From NCBI RefSeq assembly GCF_009728935.1, contig NZ_CP034235.1, forward strand, positions 207,501 through 267,500: DNA of 60,000 nucleotides, read 5' to 3'. The position numbers and the translations under genes are program-made. The DNA comes from Paenibacillus psychroresistens. Lineage in GTDB: Bacteria > Bacillota > Bacilli > Paenibacillales > NBRC-103111. Each line of letters starts with the position of its first letter. Position 1 is the stretch's first letter. The notes under the pieces are model-generated. The model was not told where the DNA came from. It ran no database searches and saw only the letters and a list, made by a program, of their open reading frames with translations. Below are positions 12,915 to 21,508 of the stretch, one piece after another.

Positions 12915-12961
12915 TCGATGGAATTAACGATTTACAGTAGGAAACTAAAGGGGATATCAAA

Positions 12962-14419
12962 ATGACTAAAGAAGTACGTGTACGTTATGCACCCAGTCCA
13001 ACCGGACATCTTCATATAGGCAATGCCAGAACAGCCTTATTTAATTATTTATTTGCACGTAATTTAAACGGTAAATTCATCATTCGTATAGAAGATACAG
13101 ATGTGAAACGCAATGTGGAGGGCGGCGAAGAAAGTCAGCTTAAATATTTACGTTGGCTCGGTATCGACTGGGATGAAAGCATTGACGTTGGAGGTCCATA
13201 CGGTCCTTATAGACAAACAGAGCGAATCGAGATTTACAATAAATATTGGCAGCAGCTTATAGAGCAAAATCTAGCTTATAAGTGTTACTGTACGGAAGAG
13301 GAATTGGAGCTGGAGCGGGAAGAGCAAACGGCTCGTGGCGAAACCCCTCATTATGCAGGCAAACATAGCAACCTGACTACAGAGCAGCAGCTTGCTTTTG
13401 AAGCGGAAGGGCGCAAACCAAGCGTGCGTTTCCGTGTAAAGGCAGGCCAAACCTATACTTTCGATGACATGGTTAAAGGAACGATTTCTTTTGAAGGCGA
13501 TGGGATTGGCGATTTTGTCATTGTCAAAAAAGACGGTATTCCAACATACAATTTTGCTGTAGTTATTGATGATGAATTAATGAAGATCTCTCACGTTTTA
13601 CGCGGGGAGGATCATATTTCTAATACACCGCGGCAGCTGATGATCTATGAAGCGCTTGGCTGGGAGCCGCCTATTTTTGGGCATATGACACTTATTGTCA
13701 ACGAGCACCATAAAAAGCTTAGTAAGCGCGATGAATCCATTGTGCAATTTATTTCTCAATATGATGATTTGGGTTATTTACCGGAAGCATTGTTTAACTT
13801 TATCGTCTTACTAGGCTGGTCTCCAGTTGGCGAACAAGAGATTTTCTCCCGTGAGGAATTAATCGGAATTTTCACAGCCAGCCGTCTTTCCAAAAGCCCT
13901 GCTGTATTCGATACGAACAAGCTCAGCCATATCAACGGCCACTATATCAAGGCGCTTGAGCTGCCTGAATTGGTAGATCTTTGCATTCCGCACTTGCAAA
14001 AAGCGGGTCTTGTTCCGACAGAAGTAGATGCTGCTTTACTCGAGTGGATCACGGCGCTAGTTGCCTTGAATCGCGATAAACTTAAGGCTGCAGCAGAGAT
14101 CGTAGAGCACTCCGAGGTGTTTTTCGCTGAAGAGTTACATTTAGATGAAGAAGCGCAGGCATTATTAACCGAAGAATATGTGCCGATTATCTTAAAAAGC
14201 TTTCTTGCACAGGTGGAACAGATCGAAATTTTGGAAGCAAGCGCAGTCCAAGTGATGATGAAGCAGGTCCAAGCGGAAACTGGCTTTAAAGGCAAACCTT
14301 TGTTTATGTCGATTCGTGTCGCATTGACGGGTCATGCACATGGTCCAGATTTAAATGCTTCCTTATTCCTGCTCGGGAAAAATAAAGTCATCGCTCGCCT
14401 ACAGAAAATATTGTCATAG
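12962..14419 (+). CDS. gltX: Glutamyl-tRNA synthetase
   Basis: 485 residues, class I. The HIGH motif appears as HIGN in [16 protein letters not shown] (residues 8-24) and KMSKS as KLSKR near residue 256. The C-terminal half is the anticodon-binding helical region. Many Firmicutes use this enzyme to charge both tRNA-Glu and, by mischarging, tRNA-Gln; whether that holds here cannot be read from the window. The cysE promoter -35 overlaps its last codons. GGGGATATC precedes ATG 12962. Confidence 0.97.
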   Translation: MTKEVRVRYAPSPTGHLHIGNARTALFNYLFARNLNGKFIIRIEDTDVKRNVEGGEESQLKYLRWLGIDWDESIDVGGPYGPYRQTERIEIYNKYWQQLIEQNLAYKCYCTEEELELEREEQTARGETPHYAGKHSNLTTEQQLAFEAEGRKPSVRFRVKAGQTYTFDDMVKGTISFEGDGIGDFVIVKKDGIPTYNFAVVIDDELMKISHVLRGEDHISNTPRQLMIYEALGWEPPIFGHMTLIVNEHHKKLSKRDESIVQFISQYDDLGYLPEALFNFIVLLGWSPVGEQEIFSREELIGIFTASRLSKSPAVFDTNKLSHINGHYIKALELPELVDLCIPHLQKAGLVPTEVDAALLEWITALVALNRDKLKAAAEIVEHSEVFFAEELHLDEEAQALLTEEYVPIILKSFLAQVEQIEILEASAVQVMMKQVQAETGFKGKPLFMSIRVALTGHAHGPDLNASLFLLGKNKVIARLQKILS

Positions 14420-14439
14420 ATCAACTTATTCGGTATACT
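14411..14439 (+). promoter_or_regulatory. Sigma-A promoter of the cysE-cysS leader
   Basis: TTGTCA at 14411-14416 (inside the 3' end of gltX) and TATACT at 14434-14439, 17 bases apart. The predicted start lies just before the T-box leader. Confidence 0.72.
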
Positions 14440-14454
14440 ATAATCCATAATCTT

Positions 14455-14760
14455 ATTAAAGAACGCGATGATCAGACAAGTACGATACAAGAAGGGTTTT
14501 CCAGAGAGGATATTCGACTGCGACAAGGTACGGGCATGAATTGCACGTTAACTGTATCTGCAGCTCGGCTGTGAAATATCTACTCCCCTTGTGCGGAAAT
14601 GCATCTGTGAGCAGATCTAACCATGAGTGTTTATTCATGGCTTGAACCGGGTTGCTCCCGATATCAGCTTTCAAGAGACTACCTTTCTATTGGGTGTCAA
14701 GCAGAGTGGAACCGCGTAATTTACGCCTCTGCAGCATAATTGCTGCGGGGGCTTTTTGTG
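14455..14760 (+). promoter_or_regulatory. T-box leader, probably cysteine-specific
   Basis: The 403-base interval between gltX and cysE holds a T-box riboswitch. The T-box core AGAGTGGAACCGCG is at 14703-14716. It is followed by a terminator stem (GCCTCTGCAGCA with TGCTGCGGGGGC, about 14724-14752) and TTTTT. In stem I, AGTA at 14479-14482 and GATACA at 14484-14489 face TGTATC at 14553-14558. The next bases, TGC-A at 14559-14562, sit where the specifier codon and following purine belong, matching tRNA-Cys. Uncharged tRNA-Cys should allow read-through into cysE and cysS. The codon assignment is inferred from pairing and from the downstream genes. Confidence 0.92.
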
Positions 14761-14822
14761 TTTATTGAGCGATACTGTTAATGGGGAGATTGTTACCTGT
14801 TAGCAGAAAAAGGGGAATGAAC

Positions 14823-15491
14823 ATGTTTGCAAAGATTCGATCGGATATAAAAGCGGTATTTGATAATGACCCAGCAGCCCGCGGTATATTTGAAGTATTG
14901 TTTACTTACTCAGGACTGCATGCTATTTGGTCGCATCGTATAGCTCATTGGTTATATCTGAGAAAGCTTTATACCTTAGCCCGCTTTATCTCTCAATGCA
15001 GCCGCTTTGTAACAGGAATTGAGATTCACCCTGGAGCTCGAATTGGGCAACGCTTTTTCATTGATCATGGGATGGGTGTTGTCATCGGTGAAACGTGCGT
15101 AATTGGGGATGATGTTCTGCTATATCAAGGGGTCACCTTAGGAGGAACCGGCAAAGAAAAAGGTGAAAAGCGCCATCCTACAATTGGTAATAATGTTGTG
15201 ATCTCTGCAGGGGCTAAGGTGGTAGGCTCCTTTACGGTCGGTGATAATTCACGAATTGGCGCTAATTCTGTAGTGCTTATTGAAGTGCCATCGAACTCAA
15301 CGGTAGTCGGGATTCCAGGCAAGATCGTCAAACGCAATGGTGTGCGAGTAACGGGCCGTTTGGATCAAGATAAAAATGTAGATCCTGTAATGGACTTATG
15401 CAAACAGCTGCAGCTGCAAATAGATGCACTGAAGCAGCAAATAGAAGCGCAAGATAAGCTACTTAAACGAGAACATGGAGGAACAGCTTAG
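14823..15491 (+). CDS. cysE: Serine O-acetyltransferase
   Basis: 222 residues. It acetylates L-serine with acetyl-CoA to give O-acetylserine, the carbon skeleton for cysteine. The left-handed beta-helix hexapeptide repeats run through residues 65-175, with [20 protein letters not shown] and [13 protein letters not shown] as the active-site region. The C-terminal tail is rich in Q, K and L and probably coiled coil. I chose ATG 14823, with AGGGG at 14811-14815, over ATG 14817 and an upstream frame at 14781. Co-transcribed with cysS under the T-box. Confidence 0.95.
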   Translation: MFAKIRSDIKAVFDNDPAARGIFEVLFTYSGLHAIWSHRIAHWLYLRKLYTLARFISQCSRFVTGIEIHPGARIGQRFFIDHGMGVVIGETCVIGDDVLLYQGVTLGGTGKEKGEKRHPTIGNNVVISAGAKVVGSFTVGDNSRIGANSVVLIEVPSNSTVVGIPGKIVKRNGVRVTGRLDQDKNVDPVMDLCKQLQLQIDALKQQIEAQDKLLKREHGGTA

Positions 15492-15492
15492 G

Positions 15493-16902
15493 ATGACACT
15501 TAAAATTTATAATACTTTAACGCGTAAGAAAGACACGTTTCAATCTATAGAGCCAGGTAAAGTCAAAATGTATGTTTGCGGCCCGACGGTGTACGACTAT
15601 ATTCATATCGGGAATGCCAGACCTTCGATATTTTTTGATGTGGCAAGACGTTATTTGACCATCTTGGGTTATGATGTGACCTATGTAGTGAACATTACCG
15701 ATGTAGACGATAAAATGATTCGCAAAGCAGAGCAATTAAATACGGATGTTTCAGCTGTTGGTGAACAATTTATTACTGCCTTTTTGGAAGATAGCAAAGG
15801 ATTAGGTATTCATGAAGCGATTCATCCGCGTGTAACGGATAATATGGATGAAATTGTGGCATTTATTGCTGAGCTTGTTGCTAAGGACCTCGCTTATGAA
15901 AGCGGCGGAGATGTTTATTTTCGAACAGATAAATTTGCTGAATATGGGAAGCTTTCTCGACAAAACTTAGATGAACTGCAATTTGGGATTCGTGTAGAGG
16001 TGGATGAGCGCAAGGAGCAGCCTCAGGATTTTGTGCTTTGGAAAAAAGCGAAGCCAAACGAAATTTCTTGGTCTAGTCCTTGGGGAGAAGGCAGGCCAGG
16101 CTGGCATATTGAATGCTCAGCTTTGGTTAAGAAGTATCTCGGAACGACGATTGACATCCATGGTGGAGGGCAGGATTTGCAGTTCCCGCATCATGAATGT
16201 GAAATTGCCCAAACCGAGTCCCTGAGCGGTCAACCCATGGCCAATTATTGGATGCACAACGGCTATATCAACATCAACGATCAGAAAATGTCCAAATCGC
16301 TCGGCAATGGCTTCAATGTACGTGATTTGTTGAAAAATGTCGGTTCACATGTCATTCGTTTTTTCGTGTTATCGGCGCATTACCGGAATCCGTTAAGCTA
16401 CAGTGACGACTTGATCCAACAGGCGCAAAGCAGCTTAGAGCGGTTAAATAATTGTGTAGCTAATGTACAGCATAGATTGCAGAATGATCTGGAATCAAAA
16501 GCAACGGATGCAGCTGCAGAGCTTAAGTTTGAAACTGCTATCCGTGCGACACTAGATTATTTTATGCAAAAAATGGATGATGACTTCAATACTGCGGATG
16601 CGGTAACTGCTATGTTCGACCTGGTGAATGAAACCAATCAATATTTACAACAAACCAATGTGACAGCAGCTACATTAAACCTTATATTAGAGCAATTTAA
16701 AACGATGGACGCTGTATTGGGTATACTAGAAGAACCCAAGTCCAATCTTTTGGATGAAGAAATCGAGCGTTTAATGGAACAGCGTGTTGAAGCAAGAGCA
16801 ACTAAGAATTGGAAGCTGGCGGATGAGATCAGAGACCTGCTCGTAGAAAAAGGGATTGTGCTTGAAGATACACCTCAAGGCATTCGCTGGCGGCGGAAGT
16901 GA
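15493..16902 (+). CDS. cysS: Cysteinyl-tRNA synthetase
   Basis: 469 residues, class I synthetase. The HIGH-type motif is HIGN (DYIHIGNARPSIFF, near residue 35) and the KMSKS motif is KMSKSLGN near residue 265. Zinc ligands are visible as the cysteine in YVCGPT (near 28), the cysteine in GWHIECSAL (near 208) and HHECE (near 233). ATG 15493 has GGAGGA 9 bases upstream, inside the end of cysE. The gap to cysE is one base, so the two are transcribed together under T-box control. Confidence 0.97.
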   Translation: MTLKIYNTLTRKKDTFQSIEPGKVKMYVCGPTVYDYIHIGNARPSIFFDVARRYLTILGYDVTYVVNITDVDDKMIRKAEQLNTDVSAVGEQFITAFLEDSKGLGIHEAIHPRVTDNMDEIVAFIAELVAKDLAYESGGDVYFRTDKFAEYGKLSRQNLDELQFGIRVEVDERKEQPQDFVLWKKAKPNEISWSSPWGEGRPGWHIECSALVKKYLGTTIDIHGGGQDLQFPHHECEIAQTESLSGQPMANYWMHNGYININDQKMSKSLGNGFNVRDLLKNVGSHVIRFFVLSAHYRNPLSYSDDLIQQAQSSLERLNNCVANVQHRLQNDLESKATDAAAELKFETAIRATLDYFMQKMDDDFNTADAVTAMFDLVNETNQYLQQTNVTAATLNLILEQFKTMDAVLGILEEPKSNLLDEEIERLMEQRVEARATKNWKLADEIRDLLVEKGIVLEDTPQGIRWRRK

Positions 16903-16911
16903 GTGAATACT

Positions 16912-17319
16912 ATGGACTGGAACCTATTCTCTTTTCCTCCTGCTAAAGAACCGAAGCATCTAAATCCCTTGGTATTGGCCTATATCGGCGATGCGATTTA
17001 TGAGGTTTTTATTCGGCAATACATGATTTCCTTAACGAATCATCGTCCCCATCATTTACACAAGCAGTCTTCTACATTTGTATCAGCGCGTGCCCAATCT
17101 AAAGCTTTAACCCAATGGCTGCCGCTGTTAACAGAGGAAGAAATCGATATGGTCAAAAGAGGCCGCAACGCTAAGTCAGGTAGTGTCCCGCGAAATGCAG
17201 ATGTTCTGGAATATCGACATAGCACAGCTTTTGAATGCTTAATTGGTTACTTGTACTATCAAAAAGAATATGAAAGACTGCAAACTTTAATGATGATGAC
17301 TGTAACGGGGGGAAGCTAA
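16912..17319 (+). CDS. mrnC: Mini-ribonuclease 3
   Basis: 135 residues: an RNase III catalytic domain without the double-stranded RNA-binding domain. In B. subtilis the enzyme trims the ends of 23S rRNA precursors. The conserved LAYIGDAIYEV (near residue 20), RGRNAKSG (near 82) and STAFECLIGYLY (near 103) carry the acidic metal-binding residues. The gene lies just after cysS as in B. subtilis. ATG 16912 is preferred; GTG 16903, directly behind the cysS stop, is an alternative with poorer ribosome-binding-site spacing. Confidence 0.93.
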   Translation: MDWNLFSFPPAKEPKHLNPLVLAYIGDAIYEVFIRQYMISLTNHRPHHLHKQSSTFVSARAQSKALTQWLPLLTEEEIDMVKRGRNAKSGSVPRNADVLEYRHSTAFECLIGYLYYQKEYERLQTLMMMTVTGGS

Positions 17320-17322
17320 CGA

Positions 17323-18081
17323 ATGGAAGATCAGAAAAGCTCGGAAGAATATATCGGAGGCAAGCACCCTATCTTAGAAGCCATGAGAGCCGGCCGGACG
17401 ATTAATAAAATATGGATTGCCGATAACGCACAAAAGCATTATTCGGGACCGATTATTGCTGAAGCCAAAGAACTAGGCATTCTTGTGCAAACCGCAGATC
17501 GCCGCAAAATTGACCAAATGCTCGAAGGGGTGCAGACCCAGGGAGTGGTTGCTCAAGTTGCCGCATATGATTATGTAGAAGTAGAGGATATCCTGCGGAT
17601 TGCCAAAGAAAAAGGCCAAGAACCATTAATTCTCATCTTGGATGAGATCGAAGATCCGCATAATTTAGGCTCGATTCTGAGATCGGCAGATTGTACAGGT
17701 GTACATGGTGTAATTATTCCCAAACGGAGATCGGTTGGATTAACCGCTACAGTTGCCAAAACCTCAGCCGGTGCGATCGAGTATGTACCCGTCGCGAAAG
17801 TAACTAATATTGCGCAAACTATTGAGGCTTTGAAGAAAAAAGGGGTATGGATCGCTGGAGCAGATGGTGATGCTAAGAGTACCGTATACCAGAATGATTT
17901 GACCATTCCGCTAGCTATTGTTATTGGTAATGAAGGCAATGGCATAGGGCGACTAATTAAAGAAAAATGCGATTTTCTAATTAAGCTCCCGATGTTTGGC
18001 CAAATTAATTCATTGAATGCCTCAGTTGCAGCGTCGGTCATTTTGTACGAAGCTGTCCGCCAGCGGCATATTAAGAAATAA
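17323..18081 (+). CDS. rlmB: 23S rRNA (guanosine 2'-O)-methyltransferase RlmB
   Basis: 252 residues of the SpoU/TrmH class. The short N-terminal substrate-binding domain (GGKHPILEAMRAGR) leads into the knotted methyltransferase domain. Its three motifs are visible: LDEIEDPHNLGSILRSAD near residue 108, IGNEGNGIG near 206 and INSLNASVAASVILYE near 228. The expected product is Gm2251 (E. coli numbering) in the ribosomal P-loop. Only three bases separate it from mrnC; GGGGGG lies just ahead of ATG 17323. Confidence 0.94.
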   Translation: MEDQKSSEEYIGGKHPILEAMRAGRTINKIWIADNAQKHYSGPIIAEAKELGILVQTADRRKIDQMLEGVQTQGVVAQVAAYDYVEVEDILRIAKEKGQEPLILILDEIEDPHNLGSILRSADCTGVHGVIIPKRRSVGLTATVAKTSAGAIEYVPVAKVTNIAQTIEALKKKGVWIAGADGDAKSTVYQNDLTIPLAIVIGNEGNGIGRLIKEKCDFLIKLPMFGQINSLNASVAASVILYEAVRQRHIKK

Positions 18082-18094
18082 AGAGCGTGGAAGC

Positions 18095-18607
18095 ATGAAC
18101 GAATTCCTTGTTGTGGATGGCTATAACATCATAGGTGCGTGGCCGCAATTGGTTAAACTAAAGGATATTAATCTGGAAGAGGCGCGTGATCAGCTGATTC
18201 ACATGCTTGCTGATTATCAAGCTTTTACAGGTATTCAAGTGTGTCTTGTCTTTGATGCTTATCATATTCCTGGACTCGGGGGTAAATATGAGATGAGCAA
18301 GCTGCGCATAGTTTACACCAAAGAGAAGGAAACAGCAGATGAGCTGATTGAAAGCTTGGTTAGTGAAATGATTGGCAGAAGGAAGCGGGTATATGTGGCT
18401 ACTTCAGATATGACGGAACAGAATGTGATATTTGGAAAAGGGGCCTTGCGACTTTCGGCGCGTGAGCTACTCGAAAAGATTAAAGAAAACGATAAAGAAT
18501 TACGTCGCAAAATAGGTGAGAGCGCATCCCCTACAAGGAACTCGCTAGATAATAATTTGTCTAAAGAGCTCAAACAATTGTTTGAGAAATGGCGTAGAGG
18601 TCACTAA
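18095..18607 (+). CDS. rae1: Rae1/YacP, NYN-domain ribosome-dependent endoribonuclease
   Basis: 170 residues. The NYN (PIN-like) nuclease fold is recognised by VDGYNIIGAW at the N-terminus, VCLVFDAYH near residue 52 and YVATSDMTEQN near 102, each with the expected acidic residue. In B. subtilis the protein cleaves translated mRNA in the ribosomal A site. It ends in a basic, charged tail. ATG 18095 follows GTGGAAG; an upstream in-frame region overlaps rlmB. The gene order rlmB-yacP-sigH is conserved with Bacillus. Confidence 0.9.
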   Translation: MNEFLVVDGYNIIGAWPQLVKLKDINLEEARDQLIHMLADYQAFTGIQVCLVFDAYHIPGLGGKYEMSKLRIVYTKEKETADELIESLVSEMIGRRKRVYVATSDMTEQNVIFGKGALRLSARELLEKIKENDKELRRKIGESASPTRNSLDNNLSKELKQLFEKWRRGH

Positions 18608-18622
18608 TTAATTTCCAGCTAG

Positions 18623-18652
18623 TTGACGATAATTGACGACATCATGTATACT
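18623..18652 (+). promoter_or_regulatory. Promoter of sigH
   Basis: TTGACG at 18623-18628 and TATACT at 18647-18652 with an 18-base spacer. A second TTGACG occurs at 18633, giving a short direct repeat TTGACGA-YAA. The leader to the GTG start is about 50 bases. The sigma-A assignment is from the match only. Confidence 0.72.
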
Positions 18653-18709
18653 GAACCTAGCTTTGTTCACACAGGAAGTAGCCTTACAGGCTGGGCCGGA
18701 GGGATTTTA

Positions 18710-19360
18710 GTGAGTGTCCACCTCAATAATTTAACAATTGGCGAATTTGAGCTCCATAGCGACGAAGTAAATGTTGGGGCTGTCCACGATGGCAATAGTG
18801 ATGCGTTGGAGTATTTAATCAACAAATATCGCAACTTTGTAAGGGCAAAAGCTCGCTCTTATTTCCTTATAGGCGCCGACCGTGAGGATATTGTGCAAGA
18901 GGGTATGATCGGTTTGTATAAAGCGATACGCGATTTTCGCGGGGACAAGCTGGCTTCTTTTAAAGCGTTTGCGGAGCTATGCATCACTCGTCAGATTATT
19001 ACAGCGATTAAGACAGCAACACGTCAGAAGCATATTCCTTTAAATTCTTACGTTTCCTTGGACAAACCCATTTATGATGAAGATTCAGACCGCACTTTGC
19101 TTGATGTTATTTGTGGAACTAAGGTAACAGATCCAGAGGAATTGATTATTAATCAAGAAGAATTTAGTGGACTTGAAGATAAAATGGGGGAAATTCTGAG
19201 CGAGCTAGAGCGAAGAGTTTTGATGCATTACCTAGATGGTAGATCCTATCAGGAAATTGCCGTTGATTTGGACAGGCATGTTAAATCGATAGATAACGCA
19301 TTGCAGCGAGTGAAACGAAAACTAGAACGTTATTTGGAAGTAAGAGACCTTATCATATAG
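18710..19360 (+). CDS. sigH: RNA polymerase sigma-H factor, sporulation sigma
   Basis: 216 residues from GTG 18710, which has GGAGGG 6 bases upstream; the frame stays open back to 18623, but that region holds the promoter. Sigma region 2 is visible (ALEYLINKYRNFVRAKARSYFLIGADREDIVQEGMIGLYKAI is split across residues 27-70), and region 4 helix-turn-helix is near residues 175-200 (YQEIAVDLDRHVKSIDNAL). Sigma-H drives the entry into sporulation and stationary phase. It is followed by a terminator. Confidence 0.95.
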   Translation: MSVHLNNLTIGEFELHSDEVNVGAVHDGNSDALEYLINKYRNFVRAKARSYFLIGADREDIVQEGMIGLYKAIRDFRGDKLASFKAFAELCITRQIITAIKTATRQKHIPLNSYVSLDKPIYDEDSDRTLLDVICGTKVTDPEELIINQEEFSGLEDKMGEILSELERRVLMHYLDGRSYQEIAVDLDRHVKSIDNALQRVKRKLERYLEVRDLII

Positions 19361-19399
19361 TATCCCGCTAACAAAGGGGATGCTTTTTTATTGTTTTTT
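19359..19399 (+). terminator. Rho-independent terminator after sigH
   Basis: ATCCC at 19362-19366 pairs with GGGAT at 19377-19381, flanked by AG and CT, then TTTTTTATTGTTTTTTT. The stem overlaps the end of the stop codon. Confidence 0.75.
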
Positions 19400-19520
19400 T
19401 CGTAGAATTCAATGAATTTTACAATTTGATATCTGGGAATTCTCCATTTTCTTCTTTTGAAGTAGTGGTATCATTGATTGCGTTAGCACTTTCAATATAC
19501 CGAATAAAGGAGGAAATGTT

Positions 19521-19819
19521 GTGAAAAGAGGATTTAAATGTTTGGCAGTATCCTTATTATTATTGATAAGCATGCTGATAGTACTTGTTCCACAGGGCGC
19601 TGTTGTTGCTTCGGGAAATTCAGTGGAACGGAACGTAAACAGGTTTGGCCGAGCAGCGGATGGAAAGCGATCAACTATAACGATTTTACAGGAATATCTC
19701 ACGATATTTCCATACCTGTTGCAGCAAATGATTACATCTATTTTATCGTTAACAAAAAAGGAAGCATTACCGCCGATGCAACAGTATGGGATCCTACAAT
19801 TCGATATACGGGACTATAA
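19521..19819 (+). pseudogene. Frameshifted small secreted protein (signal peptide plus jelly-roll-like C-terminal fragment)
   Basis: GTG 19521 follows a strong AAAGGAGG site and opens a clear signal peptide: basic MKRGFK, a hydrophobic core, then VVASG. The frame is disturbed at 19626-19635 by a tandem duplication GGAAC-GGAAC. Removing one 5-base copy joins SVER to KQVWPSSGWKAINYNDFTG and a frame ending at TAA 19817-19819, about 97 residues in all. The tail (IYFIVNKKG, WDPTIRY) resembles, from memory, the end of a carbohydrate-associated beta-sandwich module in Paenibacillus secreted enzymes. Read unshifted, the gene makes 113 residues whose second half is out-of-frame sequence. It is an insertion between sigH and rpmG relative to B. 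subtilis. Confidence 0.75.
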
Positions 19820-19821
19820 GA

Positions 19822-19860
19822 ATACGCCCTCTTCCAAATTGTTACTAGAAGAGGGCGTAT
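19822..19860 (+). other. Perfect 13-bp hairpin without T tract
   Basis: ATACGCCCTCTTC at 19822-19834 is the exact reverse complement of GAAGAGGGCGTAT at 19848-19860, with a 13-base loop. No T run follows on the plus strand; a weak TTCTTAT follows on the minus strand. It sits 2 bases after the broken secreted-protein gene and may be its transcript end or a processing site. Confidence 0.6.
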
Positions 19861-19887
19861 AATGCATTAGGTAGAGCATACTTTATC

Positions 19888-19916
19888 TTGACATGCAAAT
19901 GCCATTGTGATAAAGT
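19888..19916 (+). promoter_or_regulatory. Promoter of rpmG-secE-nusG
   Basis: Perfect TTGACA at 19888-19893 and TAAAGT at 19911-19916, spacing 17. The leader before rpmG is about 85 bases. Confidence 0.72.
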
Positions 19917-20005
19917 GTCTTAGGTAACTCTAAATTGTCGGTTCATTTCCTGAGAAGACAAGTCAGGGTTCTTTAATTTCAGAGGTCGACTTAGGGGGTG
20001 TAACT

Positions 20006-20155
20006 ATGCGGGTTATTATTACATTAGCATGTTTGAATTGTAAGCAAAGAAACTATGTCTCTAACAAGAATAAGCGAAACAATCCGGACCGCATGGAGAA
20101 GAAGAAGTATTGCAAGTTTTGCAATGAACATTCCATTCATCGCGAGACTAGGTAG
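20006..20155 (+). CDS. rpmG: 50S ribosomal protein L33 (zinc-binding form)
   Basis: 49 residues: [17 protein letters not shown], then [29 protein letters not shown]. Two CxxC pairs (CLNC and CKFC) mark the zinc-containing paralogue. Zinc-free L33 forms exist in many Firmicutes and replace this one under zinc limitation. GGGGG lies 7 bases before ATG 20006. secE starts 17 bases downstream, as in B. subtilis. Confidence 0.95.
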   Translation: MRVIITLACLNCKQRNYVSNKNKRNNPDRMEKKKYCKFCNEHSIHRETR

Positions 20156-20172
20156 TTTGTGGAGGTGTAGAG

Positions 20173-20385
20173 ATGGCGTTTTTAGGTAAATTGAAGGATA
20201 ATTTTAGCACCTCTTTCTCTTTTTTCGGTGACAGCTGGGCTGAACTGAAGAAAGTAAAGTGGCCAAACCGTAAGGAATTAACCAGCTACACAATTGTTGT
20301 TGTGTCAGTAGTTATTTTCGTTACAATCTATTTCGCCATACTCGACACTATAATCTCTGAGATAGTCAGATTGGTTACCAAATAA
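20173..20385 (+). CDS. secE: Preprotein translocase subunit SecE
   Basis: 70 residues with one transmembrane segment (residues about 38-62), the short Gram-positive form. The conserved amphipathic stretch AELKKVKWPNRKEL precedes the membrane helix. SecE clamps SecY in the export channel. GGAGGTG precedes ATG 20173. Its TAA is followed immediately by the nusG ATG. Confidence 0.96.
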   Translation: MAFLGKLKDNFSTSFSFFGDSWAELKKVKWPNRKELTSYTIVVVSVVIFVTIYFAILDTIISEIVRLVTK

Positions 20386-20952
20386 ATGGAAAACCAAACT
20401 AAATTATCAGCAGCGGATATGGAAAAAAGATGGTATGTAGTTCATACCTATTCTGGGTATGAGAACAAAGTCAAAGCCAATTTAGAAAAACGTGTGGAAT
20501 CCATGAATATGCTGGATAAGATATTCCGTGTTCTTGTTCCTATGGAAGAAGAGCTTGTAAACAAAGACGGTAAGAAGAAAATCGTCATGCGTAAAGTTTA
20601 CCCGGGATATGTACTAGTCGAAATGGTTCAAACGGATGACTCTTGGTATGTCGTGCGTAATACACCGGGGGTAACTGGATTTGTAGGTTCTACAGGATCC
20701 GGGTCAAAGCCTACGGCGCTATTGCCGGAAGAAGTGGAGTCCATCCTTAAACATATGGGTATGGAAGAACCGAAGCCGAAGATTGACTTTGAATTAAAGG
20801 AAGTCGTTCGTGTCAAAGAAGGTCCTTTTGCCAACTTTGTCGGATCGGTTGAGGAAATTTTGGCTGACAAGAGCAAGCTTAGAGTTCTTGTTAACATGTT
20901 TGGAAGAGAAACCCCAGTTGAGCTAGATTTTACTCAAGTGGAAAAATTATAA
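20386..20952 (+). CDS. nusG: Transcription termination/antitermination factor NusG
   Basis: 188 residues. NGN domain at residues 14-120 (RWYVVHTYSGYENKVK; RKVYPGYVLVEM) and C-terminal KOW domain (VRVKEGPFANFVGSVEEI) near 145-165. NusG binds RNA polymerase and influences elongation and pausing. ATG 20386 touches the secE stop (TAAATG) and I see no Shine-Dalgarno sequence, so translation is probably coupled to secE; ATG 20419 is the only close alternative and also lacks a site. Confidence 0.95.
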   Translation: MENQTKLSAADMEKRWYVVHTYSGYENKVKANLEKRVESMNMLDKIFRVLVPMEEELVNKDGKKKIVMRKVYPGYVLVEMVQTDDSWYVVRNTPGVTGFVGSTGSGSKPTALLPEEVESILKHMGMEEPKPKIDFELKEVVRVKEGPFANFVGSVEEILADKSKLRVLVNMFGRETPVELDFTQVEKL

Positions 20953-21030
20953 GCTAGACGTTTTAATGGTTTCCAAAGGTGGGAGGGGCTAGCCCCGTTA
21001 GACCACACTACTTGCAAGGAGGTGTCTCGC

Positions 21031-21456
21031 ATGGCAAAAAAGGTTATTAAAGTAGTTAAATTACAGGTTAATGCAGGTAAGGCAAATCCAGCACCACCGA
21101 TCGGTCCAGCATTGGGTCAAGCAGGCGTGAACATTATGATGTTCTGTAAGGAATTTAATGCGCGTACAGCAGATCAAGTGGGTTTAATTATCCCTGTAGA
21201 AATCTCGGTTTTTGAAGATCGGTCCTTTACATTTATTTGCAAAACTCCACCAGCAGCAGTATTGCTTCGTGTAGTTGCAGGAATTGCTAAGGGTTCAGGC
21301 GAACCGAACAAGAAGAAAGTCGCTACAGTGAAACGTGATAAAGTACGTGAAATCGCTGAGCAAAAAATGCCCGATCTAAACGCTGCATCTATTGAAGCTG
21401 CAATGAGTATGGTTGAAGGTACAGCTCGCAGCATGGGAATTACAATCGTAGACTAA
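21031..21456 (+). CDS. rplK: 50S ribosomal protein L11
   Basis: 141 residues from ATG 21031, which follows AAGGAGGTG; an in-frame ATG at 21022 lies inside that site and is rejected. The proline-rich N-terminus [21 protein letters not shown] is the linker and thiostrepton-region signature, and the C-terminal half binds the 23S GTPase-centre RNA. It forms a pair with rplA. Confidence 0.97.
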   Translation: MAKKVIKVVKLQVNAGKANPAPPIGPALGQAGVNIMMFCKEFNARTADQVGLIIPVEISVFEDRSFTFICKTPPAAVLLRVVAGIAKGSGEPNKKKVATVKRDKVREIAEQKMPDLNAASIEAAMSMVEGTARSMGITIVD

Positions 21457-21508
21457 CCCGCACGTCAGTGGGAGGGTAATCCGCTAAAACCACGAAGGAG
21501 GAAAAAGA

